The notes under the pieces: model-generated
Told to the model about the DNA's origin: nothing
Databases searched by the model: none
Seen by the model: the letters and a program-made list of their open reading frames with translations, nothing else
Origin: Saprospirales bacterium
Lineage (GTDB): Bacteria; Bacteroidota; Bacteroidia; Chitinophagales; Saprospiraceae
NCBI GenBank assembly: GCA_016703765.1
Contig: JADJBL010000008.1
Coordinates: 108,609-172,608, forward strand
Length of the DNA stretch: 64,000 bases
Direction: 5' to 3'
Program-made: the position numbers and the translations under genes
Shown here: positions 1 through 8,533 of the stretch, piece by piece
How the letters are laid out: each line of letters opens with the position of its first letter
Numbering within the stretch: position 1 is the first letter of the stretch

Positions 1-1327
1 AGGCGATTTGGCAATAATTGCATGCACAGTTACACAAGACCAACACATTTTGCTCACCGGTGAGTGGCGGGACTATAACGCAGCAAATACCATGCGGATG
101 TTCCTGGCCAAATTAACGCCCGACCTGGAGATAGTCTGGATCAAGTATTACCCCGATCTCGCGGCAACTTACCTTTATAGCGATGATGTGGAAGAAACCG
201 TAAATGGGGATTATTTGATTTACCTCGTAGAGGGAATTGGCCCTTGGCCTCATAGTGGCGCTGAATTGAGGGTCATAAAAACAGATACTATGGGAAATAT
301 TTTGTTTAATAAAATGCTGATCGACACCTTTTCAAGAACTTATGGCCATGGCGATATCACAAGGACTAATGAGGGCAATTTTTATGTCAGTTCCAGGGTT
401 CAGGGATACTATACCGACCCCTTAAACGGGACAAAAATCTTCACCGGCATTCTGCACAAAATTGACCCGGATGCCAATCAACTTTGGACCAAAACACTGG
501 GCTATGTCAATTTTGACATCCAGGCGCCGGTATGTATTTCCTTATCAGGTGGGGGTGGGGCAGTCATGTGGATGGACGATACCCTTACCGTCGATCCCGA
601 TATCGCCTGGGATTTTATATTGATGCAAGGCTTTGATCCTGAGGGAAATCCGACCTGGAAACGCGAGTGGAACCGCTGGGGCTACAGAGTAGTAAACCGC
701 ATCCTGGAGGCAGGAAACGGCGATATCCTGGGTTTGGGCTATTACGAACGGGGCGGCTGGCCTAATAGAGGCAAGGGCTGGTTATTCCGCACGACTTCCA
801 GCGGCGAGTTGCTCTGGGAACGTGTCTACTCCGACTCCCTGATCCGCCCCTGGTCGCCCCTGATGGAACTGTTTGATCTAAGTGAAATGGACGACGGACG
901 CATTGCCGCTACGGGTTATGTGGCCGACACCAATTCGGTGGAGGGCGCACTCAATTTCAACGTCGTATTGTTGGTGCTGGACTCCATGGGTTGCGTCGAA
1001 CCAGGCTGTTCGGGGTCGACGCAATATGTAGTCTCTACCTCTGAGCCCTTATTCCGGCTGGCCGATCTGCCTGTTCTGAGTGTCTTTCCCAACCCCTCCT
1101 CCGGCGCTTTTTCCGTCGCCTTGCCACAGGCCCTGGCCACCCGAAACCGGCCCAGGGAGCTTCGCTGCTATGACCAGGGTGGCAAGCTCCTAAGACAATT
1201 CGATTGGCCTGGCTTGACCGAGACGCTCCATATTCCGGATTTTTCAGAAACCCAGGGCGTTTACTATCTCCTGCTCTTCGAGCGCCACCGGCCTGTGGCA
1301 AGCGCGAAAATCATGATTCAACGATAA
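1..1327 (+). CDS. T9SS type A sorting-domain protein, beta-propeller-like (5' end outside window)
   Basis: The reading frame is open from the left edge, so the TTG at position 8 is probably not the true start and the gene begins upstream. The body has recurring Gly/Trp-rich strands of the kind seen in secreted beta-propellers (GDILGLGYY, GKGWLFRTTSSGELLWE). The last 80 residues form a typical T9SS type A sorting domain: VFPNPSSGAFSV, a GKLLRQ turn, a GVYYLLL strand and a basic end. The product is therefore expected to be exported through the outer membrane by the type IX system and to lose its tail there. No catalytic motif was recognised and the function is unknown. A second T9SS gene follows 11 bases downstream on the same strand. 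Confidence 0.8.
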   Translation, partial: GDLAIIACTVTQDQHILLTGEWRDYNAANTMRMFLAKLTPDLEIVWIKYYPDLAATYLYSDDVEETVNGDYLIYLVEGIGPWPHSGAELRVIKTDTMGNILFNKMLIDTFSRTYGHGDITRTNEGNFYVSSRVQGYYTDPLNGTKIFTGILHKIDPDANQLWTKTLGYVNFDIQAPVCISLSGGGGAVMWMDDTLTVDPDIAWDFILMQGFDPEGNPTWKREWNRWGYRVVNRILEAGNGDILGLGYYERGGWPNRGKGWLFRTTSSGELLWERVYSDSLIRPWSPLMELFDLSEMDDGRIAATGYVADTNSVEGALNFNVVLLVLDSMGCVEPGCSGSTQYVVSTSEPLFRLADLPVLSVFPNPSSGAFSVALPQALATRNRPRELRCYDQGGKLLRQFDWPGLTETLHIPDFSETQGVYYLLLFERHRPVASAKIMIQR

Positions 1328-1338
1328 AAAAACGGGCT

Positions 1339-2235
1339 ATGAAAAAGCTGATCCTTTGTTTTTCTTTTTCCCTCTTTTGGGTCTCCTTTCTGGCCTGGCA
1401 AACGCTCGATTTTGCTCCGGTGGGCGCCAAATGGCATTGCTTTGTTTATGATTTTGATCCGCCGCCTCCTTACGGCCAATTTCCCCACGTCGTAGAAGTA
1501 TTAGGCAAGGAACTCTACCAGGGAAAACTTTGCAGCAAACTCATTGGGGTCGAGTTTGGAACTGTGCCGGAACCCTTGTACGTTTATTCCCAAAACGATT
1601 CCGTCTTTTACTACAGCCTGCTTTCCGGGCAATTCGAATGTTGTACGATTTCGGCGCCGAACTGGGCGAAACCTGGACCATCGGCGGCCTAGCACGCTCA
1701 CTGATTATGACAGTCTGACCGTTCAGGTGGATGGCATCAGCCTAGTGATTTTCGCGGCTTACCGCTTAAAGTGCTTCTACATTTCTTACCCTAACGGCCC
1801 TATGAATGGGGTTATGAAATCATAGCCGGCATCGGCAATACTTTTTTCCTCACTCCTGATGTCGGGCTATTCGAAGGCGGCCCTATGGGTTTGCGTTGTT
1901 ATTCTATTGCCGACACGCTCCTGCAATTCGTAACCTATCCCTGCGATACTACCATCATTATTACCTCCACCGAAGAGATAATCGAAGAAACGCCCATTAT
2001 CGTGAGCCCGAATCCGTTTAGCGATGATCTGCACATTCAAAATCATACCCTCGAGCAGGATCTCGAGTTCTTTTTGTACGACCTGATGGGACGCCTTTAC
2101 TTCAGGACAAGCTTGCCGCAAGGAGATAAGCGGGTCGAAATTCCGGATTTGCCGGCAGGCGCCTATCTGTGGATGGTTAGTGGGAGCAGTGGTTTTTCGC
2201 AAACAGGGAATATCATTCGAAGCGAACGACGATAA
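1339..2235 (+). pseudogene. T9SS sorting-domain protein, broken by several frameshifts
   Basis: ATG at 1339 opens a signal peptide (MKKLILCFSFSLFWVSFLA) and about 100 residues in frame 1. Sense then appears in frame 3 (MLYDFGAELGETWTIGG, about 1640-1690), in frame 2 (LTDYDSLTVQVDG, about 1690-1730), and again in frame 1 from about 1801 (GYEIIAGIGNTFFLTPDVG) to the end. The C-terminus is a T9SS type A domain with SPNPFSDDLHI and a final SGFSQTGNIIRSERR. At least three indels are needed to rebuild one protein of about 298 residues. Similar short secreted proteins are common in Saprospiraceae, but no function is recognised. It follows another T9SS gene by 11 bases. It may be a decaying gene or a casualty of sequence error. 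Confidence 0.7.
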
Positions 2236-2274
2236 AAGTTGACTTTTAAACCATTTCCAGACGGGAGGCTGGAA

Positions 2275-2961
2275 TTACCGCTGCGAAAACAAATCCAGAT
2301 TCTCCGGCAACTCCTTGTGCAGCTCCGGCGTATTATGGCTCGGGCTGTTCAGCTCCTCCGATACCCGGTAAATATGGTAAGCGCCATCCTTGGGCGGATG
2401 TAGAAAAGCCAGCACCTCTTCGATCTCCATGGGCTCCAGCCAGGCCAGCCGCTCCTCCAGGGTTTGCAACATGACCGGCATGCGATTGTGCAGCGAACTC
2501 AGTTCCAGGTTGGGCGTGGTGGTGATGATCGAAAAGCTCTTCACGGGATACCCTTCCTTATCCCAGAGGTCCCAAATACCCGCCATGACGAGGAGGGAGC
2601 CGTCGCGGGGCAGGATCCGGTAGGGGATCTTTTGGTGATCGACCGTGCGCCATTCGTAAAAACTGTCGGCCAGCACCAGGCAACGGCGCTTGCGCACGGG
2701 CACCCGGAAAGAAGGCTTGCTCTCGATCCCCTCCGCCCGGGCATTGATGAGCTTGCCGGAATTCTTCCCCTCTTCGGCCCAATACGGGATCAGGCCCCAG
2801 GTGATATACTGCATGTGCGAGGGCTGATCGTCGGTCACCACATACGCATGCTGGGTGGGCGCGATGTTGTAGCTCTTTCGGATGTTTGTTCCGGGATCGA
2901 CGAAGGGCAACTCCTGTTGGATCTTGGTCTCGGAAACTGCGAGGGAAAACCGGCCGCACAT
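2275..2961 (-). CDS. SOS response-associated peptidase (SRAP, YedK/HMCES family)
   Basis: A complete 228-residue SRAP protein. Members form a thiazolidine link between the N-terminal Cys2 and abasic sites in single-stranded DNA, shielding them during replication. The key features are visible: Met1-Cys2-Gly-Arg (Cys2 becomes N-terminal once Met is removed), the YNIAPTQ strand, the NARAEG loop with its Asn, the catalytic Glu in SFYEW, and His in LHNRMPV. Length matches the family. The gene is divergent from heme A synthase across a 460-base AT-rich region and convergent with the broken T9SS gene. No operon partner is evident. Family assignment is firm; the DNA-protection role is from family knowledge. 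Confidence 0.93.
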   Translation of the reverse strand: MCGRFSLAVSETKIQQELPFVDPGTNIRKSYNIAPTQHAYVVTDDQPSHMQYITWGLIPYWAEEGKNSGKLINARAEGIESKPSFRVPVRKRRCLVLADSFYEWRTVDHQKIPYRILPRDGSLLVMAGIWDLWDKEGYPVKSFSIITTTPNLELSSLHNRMPVMLQTLEERLAWLEPMEIEEVLAFLHPPKDGAYHIYRVSEELNSPSHNTPELHKELPENLDLFSQR

Positions 2962-3421
2962 AATGTGGTTATTTTATCAATCCTAAGGTATAACGTTTTC
3001 CACGGCCAATTGGGGAAATGCGGTTAAAAACTCTTCCATACTCCACAGCTACCAAGATTCGCCGTTTTCCCTATACAAGTTATGCCCGATCTTCCACGGC
3101 TTCGGTGGAAAGCAGGGCCGTTTTCCCACAGGTATTCCACTGTCTGCGCGCATTGTGGAATCTCCGGATCTTTCCCCAAAAACCGCTTTCCACCTCCTGT
3201 GAAAAACTTCGTAAGAGATTGATCCAGAATATGAGGATCAATGTAAACCCTGTGTAAAATTAATATAAAACGTGCATAAAGGCGATTCCATAAGGGTTGG
3301 TAAATTTAAGTTTGTACAAATCCACAGCCCTAATGATAGCAAGGGAGTTTTTTAAATTTTAAAAAAATATTATTAATAACTCATCATCCGAAGGGATAAC
3401 TTTAAGCCTTCAACTTCATAT
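2962..3421. other. Intergenic region with many TTCCACA-like words and an AT-only stretch; possible part of a replication origin
   Basis: No credible gene lies here; the open frame at 3018-3257 has no protein-like composition. The stretch is rich in degenerate DnaA-box-like words on both strands: TTTTCCACG at 2996, CTTCCACGG at 3091, GGTGGAAAG at 3104, TTTTCCCACAGG at 3121, ATTCCACTG at 3134, TTGTGGAATC at 3153, CTTTCCACC at 3186, TGTGAAAAAC at 3198 and ATCCACAG at 3320. An almost pure A/T run follows at about 3351-3383, like a DNA unwinding element. TAAGTTTG at 3307-3314 resembles a Bacteroidota -7 element (TAnnTTTG) that could serve the heme A synthase gene. Confidence 0.4.
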
Positions 3422-4500
3422 ATGGAAACCACCGCCCCCCTCCGTCCGTCCGTCCGCTACTGGCTGCTGGCCGGCCTCGTCATGGTCTTTTTCAGGTGAT
3501 CATTGGAGGCGTCACCCGCCTTACCGATTCGGGATTATCCATCACCGAATGGGCCGTAATCCAGGGTACCCTCCCGCCGACAGGCGAGGCGCAATGGCTG
3601 GAGGCCTTCGAGGCGTATAAAACCGCGGCCCGCAAGCAATACGAAACCCTCCATGCCGAAATGACGCTCGGGGAATTCAAGGTCATCTATTTTTGGGAAT
3701 ACCTTCACCGACTCTGGGCCCGTTTGATGGGCGTGGTCTTCCTGATCCCCTTCCTGTTCTTTTGGGCCAAAAAGTGGATCCCCTCCTGGCTGATGCGCCT
3801 CCTCGGACTCGTCATCTTTCTGGCAGCCCTGGCGGCCATTTTTGGGATGGTCATGGTAAACAGCGGCCTGAACAAAGACACCCGCACCTGGGTCAACGCC
3901 TACAACCTGATCATTCACCTCCTGATCGCCACCTTTTTGTTCGGCGTGTTGTGCTGGACCTGGCTGCTCGCCCATGGAAGGCCTCCTCTGCATCACCGCA
4001 GCTCGTCTATCCGGAGCTGGGGTTGGGGCCTGGCTGCTCTCCTCGTGCTCCAGATCGCCCTCGGGGGACTGATGGCTGGTATGCGAGCGGGCTTGATTCA
4101 TCCGCATTTTCCGTTTTTCATTCAAGGAGAAGCTTTCATGAAGGCCCTGACCATGCGTGAAAGCGCTGCCATCGGCAACTGGATCGACTACGAACCCTCG
4201 CTGGCGGTCAAGGCCTGGGTGCAGATGGTGCACCGCGGCGTGGCTTATATCCTCAGCGGGCTGGCGATCCTGTTCATCCTAAAGCTTAAAAGGTGGAATG
4301 CAGGCCCTGCGATTTCCAGGGCAAGTATGCTCCTGCTGGCTGCGATTTCCCTCCAATTCCTCCTGGGGGTGCTGACGATTTTAAACAGCGTCGGGAGGAT
4401 ACCGCTGGTATATGGGGTGCTTCACCAGGGAGGGGCTTTGCTGCTTTTAGCTTCCATACTGTATATCAATTATTTAGCCGGCAGACCCAAAAAAGCCTGA
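3422..4500 (+). CDS. ctaA: Heme A synthase (COX15/CtaA), frameshifted near the N-terminus
   Basis: Converts heme O to heme A in the cytoplasmic membrane for cytochrome c oxidase. ATG at 3422 gives METTAPLRPSVRYWLLAGLVMVFF and then stops; the protein resumes in another frame at 3496 with VIIGGVTRLTDSGLSITEW. Adding one T to the five-T run at 3488-3492 restores a continuous 360-residue protein, so the break is probably a homopolymer error. Family hallmarks are present: GGVTRLTDSGLSITEW, the heme-ligand motif EYLHR, MVNSGL, a second His in MVHRG, and HQGGALLLL in the last helices. About eight membrane segments are visible. The gene sits alone between two AT-rich regions carrying DnaA-box-like words. 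Confidence 0.9.
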
Positions 4501-4769
4501 TTGTGAATAAGTAGGTGGAAAACAACTCGATTATTTTTGTTTTCTACGACCATGTGGTGTATAAGTATTTTAAAATGCTTTCTTTCAATAAATTACTTCG
4601 GATTGTGAATATGTGGAAAATTATAGATTAACATATTTAAAATCTTATTTTTCACTTTTTTGGTGAGTATATTGTTGAATTATTCACAGCGGTTTCCACA
4701 AGTCTGAACGGGCCGATTCCGTTTTTTGATTGGAAATCGTATCTTACCCTTAAACCACCTGACGCGCTC
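4501..4769. other. AT-rich intergenic region with a DnaA-box cluster; candidate oriC element
   Basis: Two exact TTATTCACA words (TTATNCACA is the classical DnaA box) occur, at 4502-4510 (minus strand) and 4680-4688 (plus strand). Near matches are ATATTCACA (4603-4611, minus), TTTTCCACA (4612-4620, minus), GTTTTCCAC (4515-4523, minus) and GTTTCCACA (4692-4700, plus). Between them, about 4555-4680 is strongly A/T rich. No gene or RNA is visible. Together with the related words upstream of ctaA this looks like an origin or a DnaA-binding locus. dnaA itself is not in the window, so the call is tentative. Confidence 0.4.
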
Positions 4770-5552
4770 ATGAAATACGAAATCCAGACAGAAGGCAAGT
4801 TTAAATTTATCGAAACCTATGGGGGTAGCGAAACCATTATGCTGCTCCACGGTTTGTTCGGGGCATTGAGCAACTTTGAATCCATTCTGGATGGATTCGG
4901 AAAGCGGTACAATGTGGTCGTTCCCCTGCTCCCGATTTTCGAAATGCCCATCCGCAAGGTTTCTCTTTCCGGATTGGTCGATCACGTGGTCGAGTTTGTG
5001 GCGTTCAAAAAATACAAAAGCCTTCACCTGCTGGGCAATTCGCTGGGCGGGCATATTTCCCTGCTCTATGCGCTTTCCAACCCCAAGATGATTAGCTCCC
5101 TGACCTTGACCGGGAGCTCGGGTTTGTTTGAAAATGCCATGGGATCTACCTTTCCCCGGCGCGGCGATTACGAGTTTATTAAAAAGAAGACTGAAAGCAC
5201 TTTTTACGACCCGAAATCGGCCTCCAAGGAATTGATCGACGAGGTGTTCGATATCGTGAATGACCGGAACAAGGCCATCCGGGTGCTGGCCACCGCCAAA
5301 TCCGCCATCCGCCACAACGTCGCGGATAAACTGCATACGATAAAATCGCCGGCCTTGTTGATCTGGGGCAGCCATGACCAAATCACCCCTCCGTTCGTAG
5401 CCCAGAAGTTTGCCGAATTGCTCCCCAATTCCAAACTATTTTTTGTCGATGAATGCGGGCACGCACCCATGATGGAGCACCCCCAGCAATTCAATCAGAT
5501 ACTCGACACCTTTTTGACCGACGTCCTCGCCAAGAAAAAGGTCAGCGCTTGA
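4770..5552 (+). CDS. Alpha/beta-fold hydrolase
   Basis: A 260-residue cytoplasmic alpha/beta hydrolase. The oxyanion region is LLHGLFG (about residues 33-39). The nucleophile elbow is GNSLGG, with Ser as nucleophile. The acid follows in WGSHDQITPP and the histidine in CGHAPMMEHP, so the triad is complete. No signal peptide is seen. The sequence resembles the general esterase/lyase class (MhpC-like), and the substrate cannot be told. It overlaps the end of the convergent comEC by 11 bases. The upstream region is the AT-rich DnaA-box cluster. Confidence 0.85.
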   Translation: MKYEIQTEGKFKFIETYGGSETIMLLHGLFGALSNFESILDGFGKRYNVVVPLLPIFEMPIRKVSLSGLVDHVVEFVAFKKYKSLHLLGNSLGGHISLLYALSNPKMISSLTLTGSSGLFENAMGSTFPRRGDYEFIKKKTESTFYDPKSASKELIDEVFDIVNDRNKAIRVLATAKSAIRHNVADKLHTIKSPALLIWGSHDQITPPFVAQKFAELLPNSKLFFVDECGHAPMMEHPQQFNQILDTFLTDVLAKKKVSA

Positions 5553-7531
5553 TTTGGATGGAATAGAACCCCGTTTCCCGGATATCGACCAGGTCCAGCC
5601 CCAGGTCTTTGCACTCCTTTTTCCAGCCCTCTACCGTTTTTCGCGAGTTGGAGGCATCGGCAACGAGCCTTTTTGCCCGAATGTCCTTCAGGTCTATGCG
5701 CGGATTTCCATAGAGAATTGCAAGGTCTAAGTTGGAAATAGAAAGGTTTTCCCCGTTAATCAACTGATTTTGAGCATGCAGGATATTCCTCCGCGCCCGA
5801 AGCGGTCCGGCTGCTCGTTCCTCTATTTCCATACTCACCTCCTCACTTTTCAGGGTGAGCAGGTTTCCACGATAGAAGTAATCCACCAGGGTACCTCCGG
5901 ATACATGGTAAATCACCAGCTCCTCTTTGCGGAATGCGAGGGCTTCTGAATAAAACCTGGAAGCCGCGGCGCCATTTAATAGACAAGAGCAGCAGGACTG
6001 CAGGGCGACGCCTTTGCTCCCAAACCCAGGCCAGGATTAAGACAGCGATAAACAAGAGGATGATACCCGTTTTTGGAAGGAACAAATTCTCCACCACGCT
6101 AAACGGCATGTCCTGTATCCATTCCAAGACGAGGTTCATCAGGCGGATCAGCTCCTTGAGCAAAAAAGAAGGAACCCAAATCCAGCCGGGTAGTATGTAA
6201 TGGGCGAGCGTGACCAGTATTCCCAACACGATAATAAACGGCGAAGCGGGCACGACGACCAGTCCTGACAACCAGAAATACATCGGAAACTGGTGGAAGT
6301 AGTGCAAGGTCAAGGGCAGGGTAGCCAACTGTGCGCCCAGGGAAACAGCCGTCAGGTTCCAAATCTTGTCGAGCCAGGTATTGGAGGGGATCCAAAGATG
6401 GTAAAACAAGGGTTGGAAAACCACAATGCCTGCCAAGGCCGTGTAGGAAAGCTGAAACCCGATATGAAACAGCCAGAAAGGATTGATCCACAACAAGAAG
6501 AATGCGGAAGCGGCAAGGGAGTTGAAGATCGAGATCCTCCTGCGCATCTGTTTGCCGACCAGCACGAAGCTGAACATCACCGCAGCGCGAAGCACCGCCG
6601 GCCCGGCGCCGGTGAGGATGGCAAATGCCCAGATCCCGAGGAGGCATAACACAAAATTCAGTTTGCGGAGCGCTTTGACCGATTGCCACCTTCGAAGAAG
6701 GCTCGTCAGCAGCAGGTAGATCAAGCCGACGTGCAAACCGGATACGGATAATACGTGGGTCGCCCCGGTCTGGGCATAGGTATCCCTCACCTCGTCGGGC
6801 AATTCGGCCGTATAGCCCAGCACCATGGCCGTAGCCACGGAATAAACCGAGGTATCTTTCAGGTTTTCCTTCCAGATCTGTACCTGCTTGTCGCGCCACC
6901 TCTCCAGGAAATGGGGCGCCACCTGGTCGATCACCTCCCAATCCCCCTCCTTCAAATAAGCCTGGTGGTGGATGTTTTGAAAAAAACGATACCGCTTGTT
7001 GTCGAACCCTCCAGGGTTTTTTGGCGCAGGCACTTCCCGAAAGTTCGCCCGAAACAACAGGATCTGACCTTTTTCCAGGGGCGTTGCCGGATAAACCAAA
7101 GCCTTTCCGCTCGCCCGGCTAAACGGAGAAAAGCAGCCTTGTATCTTTATCGTTGCCCTCGGGAAGGCCGATCCGCCCGTTTCCGTCACCTGTCCGATCC
7201 AAACGACATCCTCCTTTTCGGCTAGGTTCATAAAATAATCATCCCGGCCGGTGGCCAGGTATTGCTTGCTGAGCCAAACCCCTGCAAACAGCCAGAAGCA
7301 GAGGCAGGAAATCGCATATACATGCCGCAAGCTGTAAGGGATCTTGCGCCGCGACAAGATCGTACAAGCCACTAAGCCTGCTGCCATGACGGCGCCCGCG
7401 ATCCATAAGGGGAAGCCCTTCAGAGAGACGCCTGTTGCTATCCCCACCATCAATGGCAACAGGAGCCGGAGCATGGGCATTTCCTTCCAGCTGAACTCCC
7501 GGGGCGCCCGCTCTTCATTCCGGCGTTTCAT
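5542..7531 (-). CDS. comEC: ComEC/Rec2-family competence protein, frameshifted near the C-terminus
   Basis: Membrane channel family that moves single-stranded DNA into the cytoplasm during natural transformation. ATG at 7531 (MKRRNEERAPREF) overlaps the upstream ComEA-like gene by 17 bases, so the two are probably translationally coupled. The protein has two or three N-terminal helices, a DUF4131-like soluble part (VVWIGQVTETGG, KNPGGFDNKRYRFFQNIHHQAYL), then the Competence domain with the signature THVLSVSGLHVGL and about eight membrane segments. Near 5980 the frame is lost. The true continuation, NGAAASRFYSEALAFRKEEL, runs on in the next frame to the stop at 5542; removing one A from an AAA run repairs it. 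The metallo-beta-lactamase domain of long ComEC proteins is absent, as is usual in many Bacteroidota. Confidence 0.88.
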
Positions 7532-8387
7532 AGCTAATGTATGGGATGAGCTTCTGAAGCGTGGAATCGGGGATTGCCCGTATCCTGGCAAAATCCTCCT
7601 GCCCCGCGAATGGTCCGTGGTTATTTCGGAACAAGACTAAAGTCCTGGCCTGCCGGTCGCTCAGATAGGGGTGGGCCGCCAGCTCCTCTTCCGTAGCGGT
7701 ATTGACCTGCAAAAACCGGTAAACAGGGGAATGCAGCAGTTGCGGTTCTATTTTTCGGAACACCGAATCGGGCAGCCCGAAAGTTTCTCCCACCTGCGCG
7801 ACAGACGAAAATCCGCCGAGCTTATCCCGGAATTTAACGATACGCCCCGCAAAACCCGGCCCAATGCCCCGAAGGGTTTGCCACTCTTCTTGAGTTGCCG
7901 AATTGATGTCGATCGGAGTGGTCGAAATGGTTTTGGCGGGCTGATAAGCAACCCGCTCTTTGTCCGGGTAGGAGGGAGGAGGGGCAGCGGCTATCCGGAT
8001 AAACGGCTCCAGCCTGAGGTAATCGGCCTCCGCCAGGCTGTATATCTTCGAGAAATCTTCCTTTTTTCGAAACTTTCCACCCTTCTGACGGTACCTTTCT
8101 ATAGTTTCTGCTGTCTTTTCCGGAATGCCCAGCAAAATAAGGGTGGGAACGTCTGCCTCGTTGGGGTCGAAAAAGAACAAGGTGTCTACCTCTTGCCTGC
8201 CGGAATCGGGCAAGTTGAAATGCACCAGTTTTTGCTCCACGAATAGATCGGTGGGCAGCGGCGCCGGCGGAAACAACAGAGGTAGGAATTCGGGAAGGGC
8301 GCAGAGTAGAAGAAAACTGCAGATCAGCAAGCTGCTTCCATAGCGTTCCCTTCGGGAGAAGGAGAGAAAAGCGATTTTTTTCATCAT
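7515..8387 (-). CDS. Helix-hairpin-helix protein, ComEA-like
   Basis: The preferred start is the ATG at 8387 (MMKKIAFLSFSRRERYG); an upstream in-frame start at 8426 adds 13 residues. One membrane anchor (SSLLICSFLLLCALPEFLPLLF) precedes a soluble domain. That domain has several helix-hairpin-helix units: DPNEADVPTLILLGIP, DINSATQEEWQTLRGIGPG and VNTATEEELAAHPYL. Such proteins bind double-stranded DNA at the cell surface and pass it to ComEC. The stop overlaps the comEC start by 17 bases, which supports a joint role in DNA uptake. The multiple HhH units make it longer than Gram-positive ComEA, as is usual in this phylum. The HhH assignment is firm; the uptake role is inferred from the neighbour. 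Confidence 0.87.
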   Translation of the reverse strand: MMKKIAFLSFSRRERYGSSLLICSFLLLCALPEFLPLLFPPAPLPTDLFVEQKLVHFNLPDSGRQEVDTLFFFDPNEADVPTLILLGIPEKTAETIERYRQKGGKFRKKEDFSKIYSLAEADYLRLEPFIRIAAAPPPSYPDKERVAYQPAKTISTTPIDINSATQEEWQTLRGIGPGFAGRIVKFRDKLGGFSSVAQVGETFGLPDSVFRKIEPQLLHSPVYRFLQVNTATEEELAAHPYLSDRQARTLVLFRNNHGPFAGQEDFARIRAIPDSTLQKLIPYISYETPE

Positions 8388-8533
8388 TCCTGTTTGAAGC
8401 GTACTTCTAACAGGAGGCCATTTCAAATATACTAACTTTGTCCTTTGCGCGCCGGTTTTGCTAAATATTTTCGCCGCCTTGCGCCAAAGCTGTGCTTATT
8501 GGCGTTTAAAGAACCTAAGATTTGATCTTCCTG

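Noticed and set aside
3018..3257. 79-codon plus-strand open frame
   Set aside because: Ser/Arg/Pro-rich sequence without protein-like pattern, inside the DnaA-box-like region.
4680..5381. 233-codon minus-strand open frame
   Set aside because: Antisense of the alpha/beta hydrolase, whose triad is complete on the plus strand.
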